NCBI GenBank assembly: GCA_028274885.1 | Contig: JAQCMX010000191.1 | Span: 1-8,178, forward strand | Origin: Haloarculaceae archaeon | Lineage (GTDB): Archaea; Halobacteriota; Halobacteria; Halobacteriales; Haloarculaceae | Direction: 5' to 3' | Length of the DNA: 8,178 nucleotides | Part shown: positions 1 to 5,949 of the stretch, piece after piece | How positions within the stretch are numbered: the first letter of the stretch is position 1 | Layout: every line of letters starts with the position of its first letter | Program-made: the position numbers and the translations under genes | The notes under the pieces: generated by a model | The model's database searches: none | The model's input: the letters and a program-made list of their open reading frames with translations, nothing else | Told to the model about the DNA's origin: nothing

Positions 1-62
1 AGGCCAACTAAGCCCCAGCCACCGCCAGCGACACACAGTTCGGTTCCGGTTTGCCGCCTCAT
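1..62 (-). CDS. Possible N-terminus of an unidentified protein, cut by the window edge
   Basis: On the minus strand an ATG at 62-60 opens a frame that stays open to the window edge. It reads MRRQTGTELCVAGGGWGLVG. The stretch is glycine-rich and hydrophobic after residue 8, as in the first membrane helix of a small membrane protein or in a nucleotide-binding loop. A GTG three codons upstream (71-69) is an alternative start. An A/T tract at 111-117 lies too far upstream for a leaderless TATA box. Only about 20 codons are visible, so neither the family nor the reality of the gene can be established. Confidence 0.3.
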   Translation of the reverse strand, partial: MRRQTGTELCVAGGGWGLVG

Positions 63-555
63 GGGCTGCACGTACGCTGTCGTTCGTGCGGCCGACCGAG
101 GTCGTGTCGAATTTTTTTGCCCGGGAACGTCCGGAAACTCTTGCCGAAGATACCGAGACAGCGGATCTATCTCAGAGTTGGTAGGTGCAACAGACAGGGC
201 GTGTATCCGTCACGGTCAGAACAGAACCGGCTTACTTATACTCGACTGAAAAACCTGTTTTGCTCGTTTACCCGCGCAGTGTGTCACAGACACGTCTGAT
301 ATCGCGGTGGAACTGGGTGGCCATCTCCTAACGGGTGAGTTTCCGCTTTGCCGTTGCTTTGGCGATGATCCCGCCGAATGCGTCCGGGGTCGTCTCGTGC
401 TGGGCGCAGGGGTCACTCGATTCACGATCCTCTCGGCGAAATGTCTTCTCCGTTCTCACCCGTCCGGGGTCCAGTCCTTTCCGCGACACTGCCCGCCCGA
501 GAATATGTGTCAGACACCCATCACACGGAACGAACCCGGGTCATGGTTCGATCTT
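63..555. other. Gene-poor region left of lrp
   Basis: No convincing gene is seen here. Open frames on both strands look like GC-driven shadows. The best candidate is a minus-strand frame at 328-489, starting at GTG and encoding 53 residues that contain DAFGGIIAKATAKRKLTR before a TAG stop. Its third-position GC is only moderate and no family is recognised. A TATA-like element occurs around 232-244 in an A/T-richer patch, but no plausible gene follows it on either strand. Two similar short dyads occur: GTGTC-ACA-GACAC at 281-293 and GTGT-CAG-ACAC at 507-517. The right end would hold the 3' untranslated region of lrp. Confidence 0.5.
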
Positions 556-1011
556 TCAGTCGACATCGAGATCGAACTGTTCGTGTTCTTTCGCGGGGTT
601 GAGAACGACGCTCGTGTTCGATTCTTTGATTTCGGGGTCAGTGAGCAGTTTCTTGATACTGTCGTTCATATCGTCGGTGTCGAGGAACTTGCCGATGGCC
701 ACGATGTCGTGGTCTCCGGTTACCTCGTACACGCTGATCATCTGGGGATGTTCGGTTAGTGTTTCGGTTACGTCGACGAGTGCGCTCCCCTCGACTTTGA
801 GCTGCAAGATTGCGGTTACGTCGTATCCGAGCCCGTTGTAGTCGATCTTTGGTGTGTACCCACGGATGACCTGGGCCTGCTCGAGATCCGAAAGGTGGTT
901 CGAGACTGTCGTGACGGAGACATCCAGGTCCTCTGCGAGACTCCGAAGGCTGGCTCGTCCGTCACCGAGTAGTTCATTTATTAACTTCCGGTCTAGATTC
1001 TCGTACGTCAT
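556..1011 (-). CDS. lrp: Lrp/AsnC family transcriptional regulator
   Basis: This is a 151-residue DNA-binding regulator of the feast/famine family, the usual length. Residues about 5-49 form the winged helix-turn-helix, with recognition helix VSVTTVSNHLSDLE at 31-44. Residues about 65-140 form the RAM (AsnC ligand-binding and oligomerisation) domain, including YEVTGDHDIVA at 95-105, where family members contact amino-acid effectors. Haloarchaeal relatives commonly sit divergently beside glnA and act in amino-acid and nitrogen metabolism. Here it still faces a glnA start, but that gene is a remnant. The ATG at 1011 is supported by an A/T-rich TATA element 25-35 bases upstream, implying a leaderless or nearly leaderless mRNA. 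The regulator looks intact. Its present targets cannot be read from the window. Confidence 0.9.
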   Translation of the reverse strand: MTYENLDRKLINELLGDGRASLRSLAEDLDVSVTTVSNHLSDLEQAQVIRGYTPKIDYNGLGYDVTAILQLKVEGSALVDVTETLTEHPQMISVYEVTGDHDIVAIGKFLDTDDMNDSIKKLLTDPEIKESNTSVVLNPAKEHEQFDLDVD

Positions 1012-1035
1012 CGTGTGAAAAAACGTACTCCTCTC

Positions 1036-1046
1036 ATTATAATTTT
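1036..1046 (-). promoter_or_regulatory. TATA element of lrp
   Basis: On the minus strand the A/T-rich AAATTATAAT is centred about 29 bases upstream of the lrp ATG at 1011. This spacing fits an archaeal core promoter giving an mRNA with little or no leader. Confidence 0.6.
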
Positions 1047-1074
1047 ACGAATATGCAATTTTGGGCGCCGAACA

Positions 1075-1097
1075 GCAGATTTATATAGAATATCTGC
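1075..1097 (+). promoter_or_regulatory. glnA promoter: TATA box inside an inverted repeat
   Basis: TTTATATA at 1080-1087 is a strong archaeal TATA box. It is enclosed by perfect 6-base arms, GCAGAT at 1075-1080 and ATCTGC at 1092-1097, separated by 11 bases. A dyad over the TATA box is the expected position for a repressor that blocks TBP. The divergent Lrp next door is the obvious candidate, but that is inference. Transcription would start near 1110 and leave a leader of roughly 60 bases. Confidence 0.6.
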
Positions 1098-1155
1098 ACA
1101 GAACGTTGACATATTTGCCGAAATAACTGCGATTTACTGCGCAGAGCCCACCGCC

Positions 1156-1163
1156 GGAGGTGA
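1156..1163 (+). promoter_or_regulatory. Shine-Dalgarno of the glnA remnant
   Basis: GGAGGTGA matches the complement of the archaeal 16S rRNA 3' end over eight bases and ends six bases before the ATG at 1170. It decides the start codon. It is unusual in this window, where most genes look leaderless. Confidence 0.75.
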
Positions 1164-1169
1164 CGGTCG

Positions 1170-1334
1170 ATGTCAACCGAACGTCTCTCTGCAGAGGCGG
1201 AGACGGTGTTCGACCGGATCGACGAACAGGATGTAGACTTCCTGCGTCTCCAGTTTACCGATATCCTCGGAACGGTCAGAGACGTCTCGATCCCACCCGG
1301 TCAGGGACTCGGCCGTCAAAGCAGTTCTGACGGC
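1170..1334 (+). pseudogene. glnA: Truncated, decayed glutamine synthetase (glnA) 5' remnant
   Basis: The first 45 codons encode a clear glutamine synthetase N-terminus: DVDFLRLQFTDILGTV at residues 21-36, then RDVSIPPGQ. This is the beta-grasp region that precedes the catalytic domain. A functional enzyme needs over 400 further residues, including all ammonia, ATP and glutamate ligands, and these are absent. After Gln45 the expected AEKAF-T-DG segment seems still recognisable at 1311-1334 (GGCC, AAAGC, GTTC, GACGGC in order), but with apparent small indels and a shifted frame. That alignment rests on my recollection of the family. The reading frame itself continues to a TGA at 1452-1454, giving 94 residues with an unrelated tail antisense to yihY. 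The promoter and Shine-Dalgarno are intact, so a peptide could still be made. The 3' end of yihY begins at 1353, so the break lies just before it. An intact glnA probably exists elsewhere in the genome. Confidence 0.75.
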
Positions 1335-1352
1335 GCCAAGGACAGAGACAGC

Positions 1353-2618
1353 TTATCTGAGATTCCGGAGCGTATCGAGGATGCGGCCAGGAGCACCCGC
1401 TGCGGTGGCCGTGAGGCCAACAACGAGCATCAACGCGTACAGCCCAAGCGTTGATAGCCAGACGAAAACCATTGCAAAGACTGCCCACCCGCCGCCGAGA
1501 AGCAAGAACGCACCGAGGGTCATTACTGTGCCATAGAGAAGAACGAGATACGGCCCCCAACCGCGTGCGTGTCCCCGTCGGACCCGACTGCGGACGTACT
1601 GCCGGAGGTCGCCCTCGATTTCCTCACGGTGGACCGTCCTGTCCTCAAGTTGAGCTTCGAGTTCGTCTATCTCGCGGCGGAGTTCATCGACTGTCTGCTG
1701 TGTCACGGCGTCTGCACGCGTGGTCCGATGGTCCTCACTCGTGTTGTCCGGTTCGTCACCAGCGGTCCCGTTCGTGTCGCCTTCGCTCATACTCGCTCGT
1801 TGGCTGTGTGCTCGTACGCCCTCCTGTTGTACTTGCCGGTCTGCAAACCGTCCGGCGAGCACCGCGTTCAGCCCCGCTCCGACAAGCACGAGAAGCCCCC
1901 CAAAATAAAACCACACCAACAACAGGAGTACCGCACTGAGGACGCCGTACAGTTGGAGGGTTGTCGCCTGTGCGGTGTACAGCCCAAAGGCCGCACCGAG
2001 GACGGTCCAGCCCACGCCCGCAAGGAGAGCGCCCGGAAGTGCCTCCCGAGGCGTGACGGGATAGTCCGGCAACACGTAGTACACCGGAAAGAAAACGATC
2101 GGAAGCACGACGAGCAGTCCCAGAGAGCTGAGCAGACCGCCGAAGGGGACGACATCGACCGGAAAGAGGGCGCTTGCGAGGACCGTACCACAGATCCCGA
2201 GACTGATCCCGGTGACGACGATGATCGCATCCCTGAGTTGGGCGAGTAGTCCCTTCGGCGCCCCCAGCCCGTATACCCGGGAGAATGCGGTATCGAGGCC
2301 CCGAAAGAGACGGAGGCCACTCCAGGCGAACACCGCAAGACCCAGAACTGTCACGCCCTCGCGCCCGGCGCCGGTTTGTACCGTCTCCTCGACCACGTCC
2401 CCGGCTTCGGGGGTGAGAAACTCACCGACGACCGCCAGAAACTGCTCTGCAACTGTCCCGCCTGCAAGCGTCGTCGCCACTACCAGCGCAACGATCAACA
2501 GCGGAACGAGCGAAACGAACGCATAGTAGGCAATTGCGGCCGCGAGAAACGGGAGTTGCTGTGTCTGCACCACCGAAACGAGCGTCCGGACCGTCCTGCT
2601 GGGTCTCTGGTGAGTCAC
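1353..2618 (-). CDS. YihY/BrkB (UPF0761) family inner-membrane protein
   Basis: This encodes 421 residues from the GTG at 2618. The N-terminal half is a YihY/BrkB domain with about six membrane helices (about 24-52, 88-108, 130-152, 160-182, 194-214 and 223-256). It contains AAAIAYYAFVSLVPLL at 26-41, the family signature near the first helix. A charged, Ser/Thr/Asp-rich linker (about 265-300) leads to a predicted coiled coil (about 305-345, QQTVDELRREIDELEAQLED). Two further helices follow at about 355-374 and 377-403. Some databases label the family 'ribonuclease BN', a misnomer, and its true function is unsettled. The frame extends upstream to another GTG at 2675. I prefer 2618 because a TATA box at 2641-2648 lies 26 bases ahead of it, and because the extra 19 residues are polar and precede the domain. 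The gene diverges from the membrane protein gene at 2720. Confidence 0.88.
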   Translation of the reverse strand: MTHQRPSRTVRTLVSVVQTQQLPFLAAAIAYYAFVSLVPLLIVALVVATTLAGGTVAEQFLAVVGEFLTPEAGDVVEETVQTGAGREGVTVLGLAVFAWSGLRLFRGLDTAFSRVYGLGAPKGLLAQLRDAIIVVTGISLGICGTVLASALFPVDVVPFGGLLSSLGLLVVLPIVFFPVYYVLPDYPVTPREALPGALLAGVGWTVLGAAFGLYTAQATTLQLYGVLSAVLLLLVWFYFGGLLVLVGAGLNAVLAGRFADRQVQQEGVRAHSQRASMSEGDTNGTAGDEPDNTSEDHRTTRADAVTQQTVDELRREIDELEAQLEDRTVHREEIEGDLRQYVRSRVRRGHARGWGPYLVLLYGTVMTLGAFLLLGGGWAVFAMVFVWLSTLGLYALMLVVGLTATAAGAPGRILDTLRNLR

Positions 2619-2640
2619 GCGCGCACTTGTGGTCTCGCGG

Positions 2641-2648
2641 TCATATAC
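2641..2648 (-). promoter_or_regulatory. TATA element of the YihY gene
   Basis: The minus-strand GTATATGA is centred 26 bases from the GTG at 2618. This is the classic haloarchaeal leaderless spacing. It lies inside the longer open frame that begins at 2675, and so argues for the shorter start. Confidence 0.6.
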
Positions 2649-2682
2649 CTGCCTTTGCCATCGTCTATCACGCACCGTCGCT

Positions 2683-2697
2683 CGAAAGCGCTTAGGA
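2683..2697 (+). promoter_or_regulatory. BRE/TATA-like element of the 2720 gene
   Basis: CGAAA at 2683-2687, a BRE-like element, is followed by CTTAGGA at 2691-2697, centred about 26 bases before the ATG at 2720. The TATA part is weak, and the call rests mainly on its spacing. Confidence 0.4.
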
Positions 2698-2719
2698 ACC
2701 TCGTGGCGTCAGCCAGGGT

Positions 2720-3109
2720 ATGGAACGCTGGCAGGAGCGAACGCTTCGGCTGACGGTTGTCCTTGTGGTTGCAAGTCTCGTTCTCATCGTGCCGGGGCTG
2801 GCGGGGATCGCTGCGTCACCGCTGCTCGTGGGTGGAGTTCTCCTGCTCTCGATTGCGGGGTTCGCTGTTCGGGAGCGACTCGCCGTGCTGCCGGAGGTCT
2901 TTGGACACCGACTCGGGCGGTACGGGCAGGATCTTTGGCTTGCCCCACTCGTTGTGCTCGTGGCACTCCTGCTCGTACCCGGCGCCTCGCCGGAGGAACT
3001 GCAGGCACTGGGCGGGATCGTCGGCTTCGTCGGGATGATCAACTACTTTCTCCGCCCGGTCTACTTTCTTGTCTACTCGCTTCTCAAACGCCTCGCCGCC
3101 AGCGGCTAG
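2720..3109 (+). CDS. Small hypothetical membrane protein with four predicted helices
   Basis: The 129-residue protein is strongly hydrophobic, with helices at about 9-31, 33-50, 72-87 and 96-120. Short Arg/Lys-rich segments (MERWQERTLR at the start, RERL near 51, LKRLAAS at the end) suggest cytoplasmic loops and ends. I do not recognise a characterised family and see no catalytic motif. It is transcribed divergently from the YihY gene, about 100 bases away, which allows shared regulation of two membrane proteins. Its stop codon overlaps that of trm1 on the other strand. The hydrophobic periodicity and the promoter-to-ATG spacing make it a real gene. Confidence 0.8.
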   Translation: MERWQERTLRLTVVLVVASLVLIVPGLAGIAASPLLVGGVLLLSIAGFAVRERLAVLPEVFGHRLGRYGQDLWLAPLVVLVALLLVPGASPEELQALGGIVGFVGMINYFLRPVYFLVYSLLKRLAASG

Positions 3110-4212
3110 CCCAGTTCACCGGTGATGGCCCGGATATCGGGCACTGAAGCCGTGGTTTTGAACGTCGTGCCCCCGTAGTGTGTTCGCGAGGCACGGTAGC
3201 CGCCACTCCGGAGTTTGTCGAGAAACGCCGCCATCGATGGCGCCGGGCGTCCCCACCGTTTCGTGAGTCGGTGTTGGTCGTAATGGGTCGGGACCGGGAG
3301 TTCGTCGGCGAGTGTCTGCAAAAGTGGTCTCAGCTCATCACCGGTTGCCAGGTCAGCGGTCACGCGTGACCTGACGACATCGAGAAACTCCGGGTCGCAG
3401 GTCCGGCCGAGCCACACTGGTCCCGCTGTCTGGACGTGGTGTCCGCAGTTGGGGCACTCCGGGGGTGGATCACCGGTAAGGCCCCGTTCTGTCTGCCGTC
3501 TCAGGCACTGCTGACAGTGGTAGATGTAGCCAACGTCCTCGAGTGTCGCGTTTGCCACCCGCGCTCCCCGGTCGAGTTCGAGATACGTACGGACGTAGTG
3601 GTCGCTAGCGTGGGTCAGTATCGGGTTCGCAGCGACATCGTACCGTGCCCCCGTCCGGACGAGCGCGGACAGCAGGATACGCACGCCCATCTCGGCGTGG
3701 TACTCCGTGTTTCGCGGGACTGCGCTGTAGCTCCGGACGCCACTCTCGAAATGGGCGCCACACAGCGGCGCGGTGTCGGTGGCGGTCACGCACAGCAGGT
3801 TCCGCGTCCCCTGAAAGGCAGCGTCAGCAAACGGGATCGGTGTGCCGAACGGATCCACATCGACGACATCGAAATACTCCTGATGGAGCAGCGGATTCGC
3901 GTCCGTATGACAAACAGTGCCAGCGAGGTCGTTACGCGTGAGATTTTCCCGACATAACTCGACCGCGTCGGGATCGACATCAGCACAGGTTATCTCCCAG
4001 CCCTCGCTTGCGGCCCGGACCCCGCGGATGCCACTCGCTGCGGTCGCGTCGAGATACGTCGCCGCCCGTGGTTCCCGTTCCCGGTAGGCCCGCAGGACCG
4101 CGACCGTTAGATCCCGGTTGAGTTCCTGTACCGGGTTGTAGAACACCTCGTCGCTGTTGCCCTCGCCTTGCTCGGGCACGACGACCTCGACGTCCCCCTC
4201 GCTGACGTACAT
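3106..4212 (-). CDS. trm1: tRNA (guanine(26)-N2)-dimethyltransferase Trm1
   Basis: This SAM-dependent enzyme makes N2,N2-dimethylguanosine at position 26 of tRNA. It has 368 residues, normal for archaeal Trm1. The N-terminal half is a Rossmann-type methyltransferase: motif I DATAASGIRGVRAA at 55-68, the acidic motif CADVD at 76-80, and the catalytic segment DVDPFGTP at 118-125. A zinc-binding insertion has paired cysteines C233/C236 (CQQC) and C253/C256 (CPNC). The C-terminal domain (about 285-368) includes THYGGTTFKTTA, typical of the family. The start MYVSEGDVEVVVPEQ fits the family N-terminus and has a T-rich TATA-like element about 28 bases upstream. Its stop overlaps that of the convergent small membrane protein gene. 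Codons covering DLAGTVCHTDANPLL (about 95-109) are copied in inverted orientation upstream of the gene. Confidence 0.96.
   Translation of the reverse strand: MYVSEGDVEVVVPEQGEGNSDEVFYNPVQELNRDLTVAVLRAYREREPRAATYLDATAASGIRGVRAASEGWEITCADVDPDAVELCRENLTRNDLAGTVCHTDANPLLHQEYFDVVDVDPFGTPIPFADAAFQGTRNLLCVTATDTAPLCGAHFESGVRSYSAVPRNTEYHAEMGVRILLSALVRTGARYDVAANPILTHASDHYVRTYLELDRGARVANATLEDVGYIYHCQQCLRRQTERGLTGDPPPECPNCGHHVQTAGPVWLGRTCDPEFLDVVRSRVTADLATGDELRPLLQTLADELPVPTHYDQHRLTKRWGRPAPSMAAFLDKLRSGGYRASRTHYGGTTFKTTASVPDIRAITGELG
3885..3932 (-). repeat. Inverted duplication, arm inside trm1
   Basis: These 48 bases of trm1 coding sequence recur as the reverse complement at 4396-4443. Thirty-seven bases (3885-3921) match perfectly, base 3922 differs, and ten more (3923-3932) match. 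On the coding strand this is the DLAGTVCHTDANPLL segment between SAM motif II and the catalytic DPFG motif. Confidence 0.9.
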
Positions 4213-4235
4213 ACGGGTTCACTCGGTCGGCGACG

Positions 4236-4244
4236 GCAAAAAGC
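4236..4244 (-). promoter_or_regulatory. TATA-like element of trm1
   Basis: The minus-strand CTTTTTGCC is centred about 28 bases upstream of the trm1 ATG at 4212, at leaderless spacing. It is weak in sequence. Confidence 0.4.
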
Positions 4245-4395
4245 CACACTATCGATCCTGTGTGCTCTCTCCAGCAAGGCTTCCCGGCTACGGTCCCGCG
4301 GAGTCTGGGTCAGCCGACACACTGACCACTGGCAACTCTCACAGCCCACACCGCCCGATTTTCACGGTGGTGTCTCGGACTCCCGCGCGGGCGAT

Positions 4396-4443
4396 ACGAC
4401 CTCGCGGGCACTGTTTGTCATACGGACGCGAATCCGCTGCTCC
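4396..4443 (+). repeat. Inverted duplication, ectopic copy of trm1 codons
   Basis: This segment is identical to the sense strand of trm1 at 47 of 48 bases, but lies in opposite orientation about 200 bases upstream of the trm1 start. It still reads DLAGTVCHTDANPLL in one frame. The single difference (GCG here, GCT in trm1) is synonymous for alanine. Homology ends abruptly on both sides. A transcript of this segment would match trm1 mRNA in sense. A trm1 transcript beginning upstream of 4443 could fold its leader onto the coding region. Confidence 0.9.
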
Positions 4444-4476
4444 CCAAATCGGAGATGAATCCTCGTCTCTTCGTGC

Positions 4477-4492
4477 CGAAACCTCTTTGATT
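4477..4492 (+). promoter_or_regulatory. BRE/TATA-like element of the small membrane peptide gene
   Basis: CGAAACC at 4477-4483 resembles a BRE and CTTTGATT at 4485-4492 a TATA element. It is centred 26 bases before the ATG at 4514, supporting a leaderless mRNA and this start codon. Confidence 0.5.
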
Positions 4493-4513
4493 GGGGCTGG
4501 CAAACGATGGTAC

Positions 4514-4657
4514 ATGGATCCTCTGTTCGTATTTGGGATCGATCCGATCATCGCGACCGTCCTCGGATTGATCCTGTTGTTTATTTTTTTCGTCTACCTG
4601 CTGTTGCGCCGGACAGCACAGGGGTTCAAGGACGGAATGGACAGCGGAAGACGGTGA
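4514..4657 (+). CDS. 47-residue single-span membrane peptide
   Basis: The peptide starts MDPLFVFGID, followed by one long hydrophobic helix (about residues 11-31, IIATVLGLILLFIFFVYLLL) and a basic, soluble tail (RRTAQGFKDGMDSGRR). By the positive-inside rule the tail should be cytoplasmic. Short proteins of this shape are common in haloarchaea, but I cannot attach a function. The start is chosen at 4514 rather than further upstream in the same open frame, because a promoter-like element sits at leaderless distance and everything upstream is non-coding in character. It lies 65 bases ahead of the aminopeptidase gene on the same strand and may be co-transcribed with it. Confidence 0.7.
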   Translation: MDPLFVFGIDPIIATVLGLILLFIFFVYLLLRRTAQGFKDGMDSGRR

Positions 4658-4722
4658 TCGCGGGCTCTTCACTGATCCGACGAATCCAAAACTGTTTGCC
4701 GCCACCGCCCTGTGAGTGAGGT

Positions 4723-5817
4723 ATGGATCCGCGTATTCGCGAACACGCAGCGACCATCGTAAACCACTCTGTCGACCTCCGGTCCGGTGACAACGTGGTC
4801 ATCGACGCACACCACGTCGCAGAGGACCTCGTGGTTGCGCTCCACGAGGTTGTCGGGGAGCACGGGGCGAACCCACTTGCAGTCAGTCATCGTACCGGCA
4901 AGCGCGCTCAGCGAGCGTACCTCCGGGCCGCCGACGACGAGTTCGAGACACCGGAACACGAACTCGCACTCATCGAGGAAACCGATGTCTACATCGCCGT
5001 CCGCGCTGGTGAGAACGCGACCGAGACCAGTGACGTCGACCCCGAGACGAGCGCGGCGTACTCGCAGGCCAGACAGCCGATCCTCGACGAGCGACTGTCC
5101 ACGCGGTGGTGTCTGACGCAGTTTCCCGCGCCCGCCAACGCACAACTCGCCGAGATGAGTACCGAGGCATACGAGGGGTTCGTCTGGGACGCTGTCAACA
5201 AGGACTGGGAGACTGTCCGCAAGCACCAGGCACAGATGGTCGAGATTCTCGATCCGGCGGAGACGGTTCGCATCGTCTCGGGTGACACCACAGACGTCAC
5301 GCTGTCCGTCGCGGGCAACCCCACGATCAACGACTACGGCGAGCGGAATCTCCCTGGTGGCGAGGTGTTCACTGCGCCCCGTCCGGACAGCGTCGAGGGG
5401 GAGGTGTTGTTCGACAAGCCCCTGTACCACCAGGGTCGTGAGGTCACCGACGTCTACCTGCAGTTCGAGGGTGGACGGGTCGTGGACCACACCGCGGGGA
5501 AAAACGAGGCGGTCCTGACCGAGGTGCTCGAGACCGACCGTGGAGCGCGCTCTCTGGGCGAACTCGGGATCGGTATGAATCGAGACATCGACCGGTTCAC
5601 GTACAACATGCTGTTCGACGAAAAGATGGGGGATACGGTCCACATGGCTGTCGGCCGGGCCTACGAGGACACTGTCGGGGAAGAAAACGAACAAAACAAC
5701 AGCGCAGTCCACGTCGACATGATCGTGGATATGAGCGAGGAGTCCTACATCGAGGTCGACGGCGAGGTCGTCCAGCGCGACGGAACTTTCCGGTTCGAAG
5801 ATGGGTTCGAGTCTTAG
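4723..5817 (+). CDS. M29-family (thermophilic-type) metal aminopeptidase
   Basis: The 364-residue protein is in the range of the AmpS/AmpT/PepS aminopeptidases, which remove N-terminal residues from peptides with two bound metal ions. All expected ligands are visible: Glu214 in NLPGGEVFTAP, Glu280 in GELGIGMN, Glu300 and His307 in DEKMGDTVH, Tyr314 in the HMAVGRAY segment, and His330/Asp332 in SAVHVDMI. The N-terminal part (about 1-190) is the substrate-side domain of the family, and the C-terminal part holds the metal site. No signal peptide is seen, so it is cytoplasmic and probably acts in peptide recycling. GAGGT lies immediately before the ATG at 4723, and CCAAAAC near 4687 may be a promoter. 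The 65-base gap to the preceding small gene also allows co-transcription. Confidence 0.92.
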   Translation: MDPRIREHAATIVNHSVDLRSGDNVVIDAHHVAEDLVVALHEVVGEHGANPLAVSHRTGKRAQRAYLRAADDEFETPEHELALIEETDVYIAVRAGENATETSDVDPETSAAYSQARQPILDERLSTRWCLTQFPAPANAQLAEMSTEAYEGFVWDAVNKDWETVRKHQAQMVEILDPAETVRIVSGDTTDVTLSVAGNPTINDYGERNLPGGEVFTAPRPDSVEGEVLFDKPLYHQGREVTDVYLQFEGGRVVDHTAGKNEAVLTEVLETDRGARSLGELGIGMNRDIDRFTYNMLFDEKMGDTVHMAVGRAYEDTVGEENEQNNSAVHVDMIVDMSEESYIEVDGEVVQRDGTFRFEDGFES

Positions 5818-5919
5818 AAGGCAACCGTCAGGAGCACCCGGTCACAGCGGGAGGGGGACGGCCGGCGAGAATCAGGGGACAACGGGGCGTCGTCGACGAA
5901 ACTGTCTCCCTTTCGGCAG

Positions 5920-5927
5920 GGATTTAG
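5920..5927 (+). promoter_or_regulatory. TATA element of the aIF2-beta/TRAM gene
   Basis: GATTTAGG is centred about 26 bases before the ATG at 5950 in an otherwise gene-free gap (5818-5949). This gives a leaderless transcript separate from the aminopeptidase gene. Confidence 0.55.
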
Positions 5928-5949
5928 GTGCCCACCGCCTCCATATTGT

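Larger units (their letters stand above)
4213..4513. other. Intergenic region between trm1 and the 47-residue membrane peptide gene
   Basis: About 300 bases contain no gene I can support. They hold the trm1 promoter at the left end, the palindrome CCCGCGCGGG at 4382-4391, the inverted trm1 copy at 4396-4443, and the promoter of the next gene near 4477-4492. Open frames crossing the region, including one that runs into the small membrane peptide, show no protein-like composition. Confidence 0.6.

Noticed and set aside
307..759. A 150-residue plus-strand open frame
   Set aside because: Its right half is antisense to lrp, and its left half lacks any recognisable protein pattern.
1569..2249. A 226-residue plus-strand open frame
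   Set aside because: It is antisense to the YihY gene and has an implausible composition for a haloarchaeal protein.
2619..2675. Start of the YihY protein at the upstream GTG (2675)
   Set aside because: This stretch contains the TATA element spaced for the GTG at 2618. The 19 added residues are polar and outside the domain. The longer start is not excluded.
4157..4513. A longer protein fused to the front of the 47-residue membrane peptide
   Set aside because: The open frame extends upstream, but the added residues are Ser/Pro/Arg-rich and cross the trm1 promoter and the inverted repeat. A TATA-like element sits at leaderless distance from 4514.
4669..5712. A 347-residue minus-strand open frame over the aminopeptidase gene
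   Set aside because: It is fully antisense to a gene with all seven family metal ligands. Its Val/Leu/Arg-rich composition is what the complement of GC-rich acidic genes gives.
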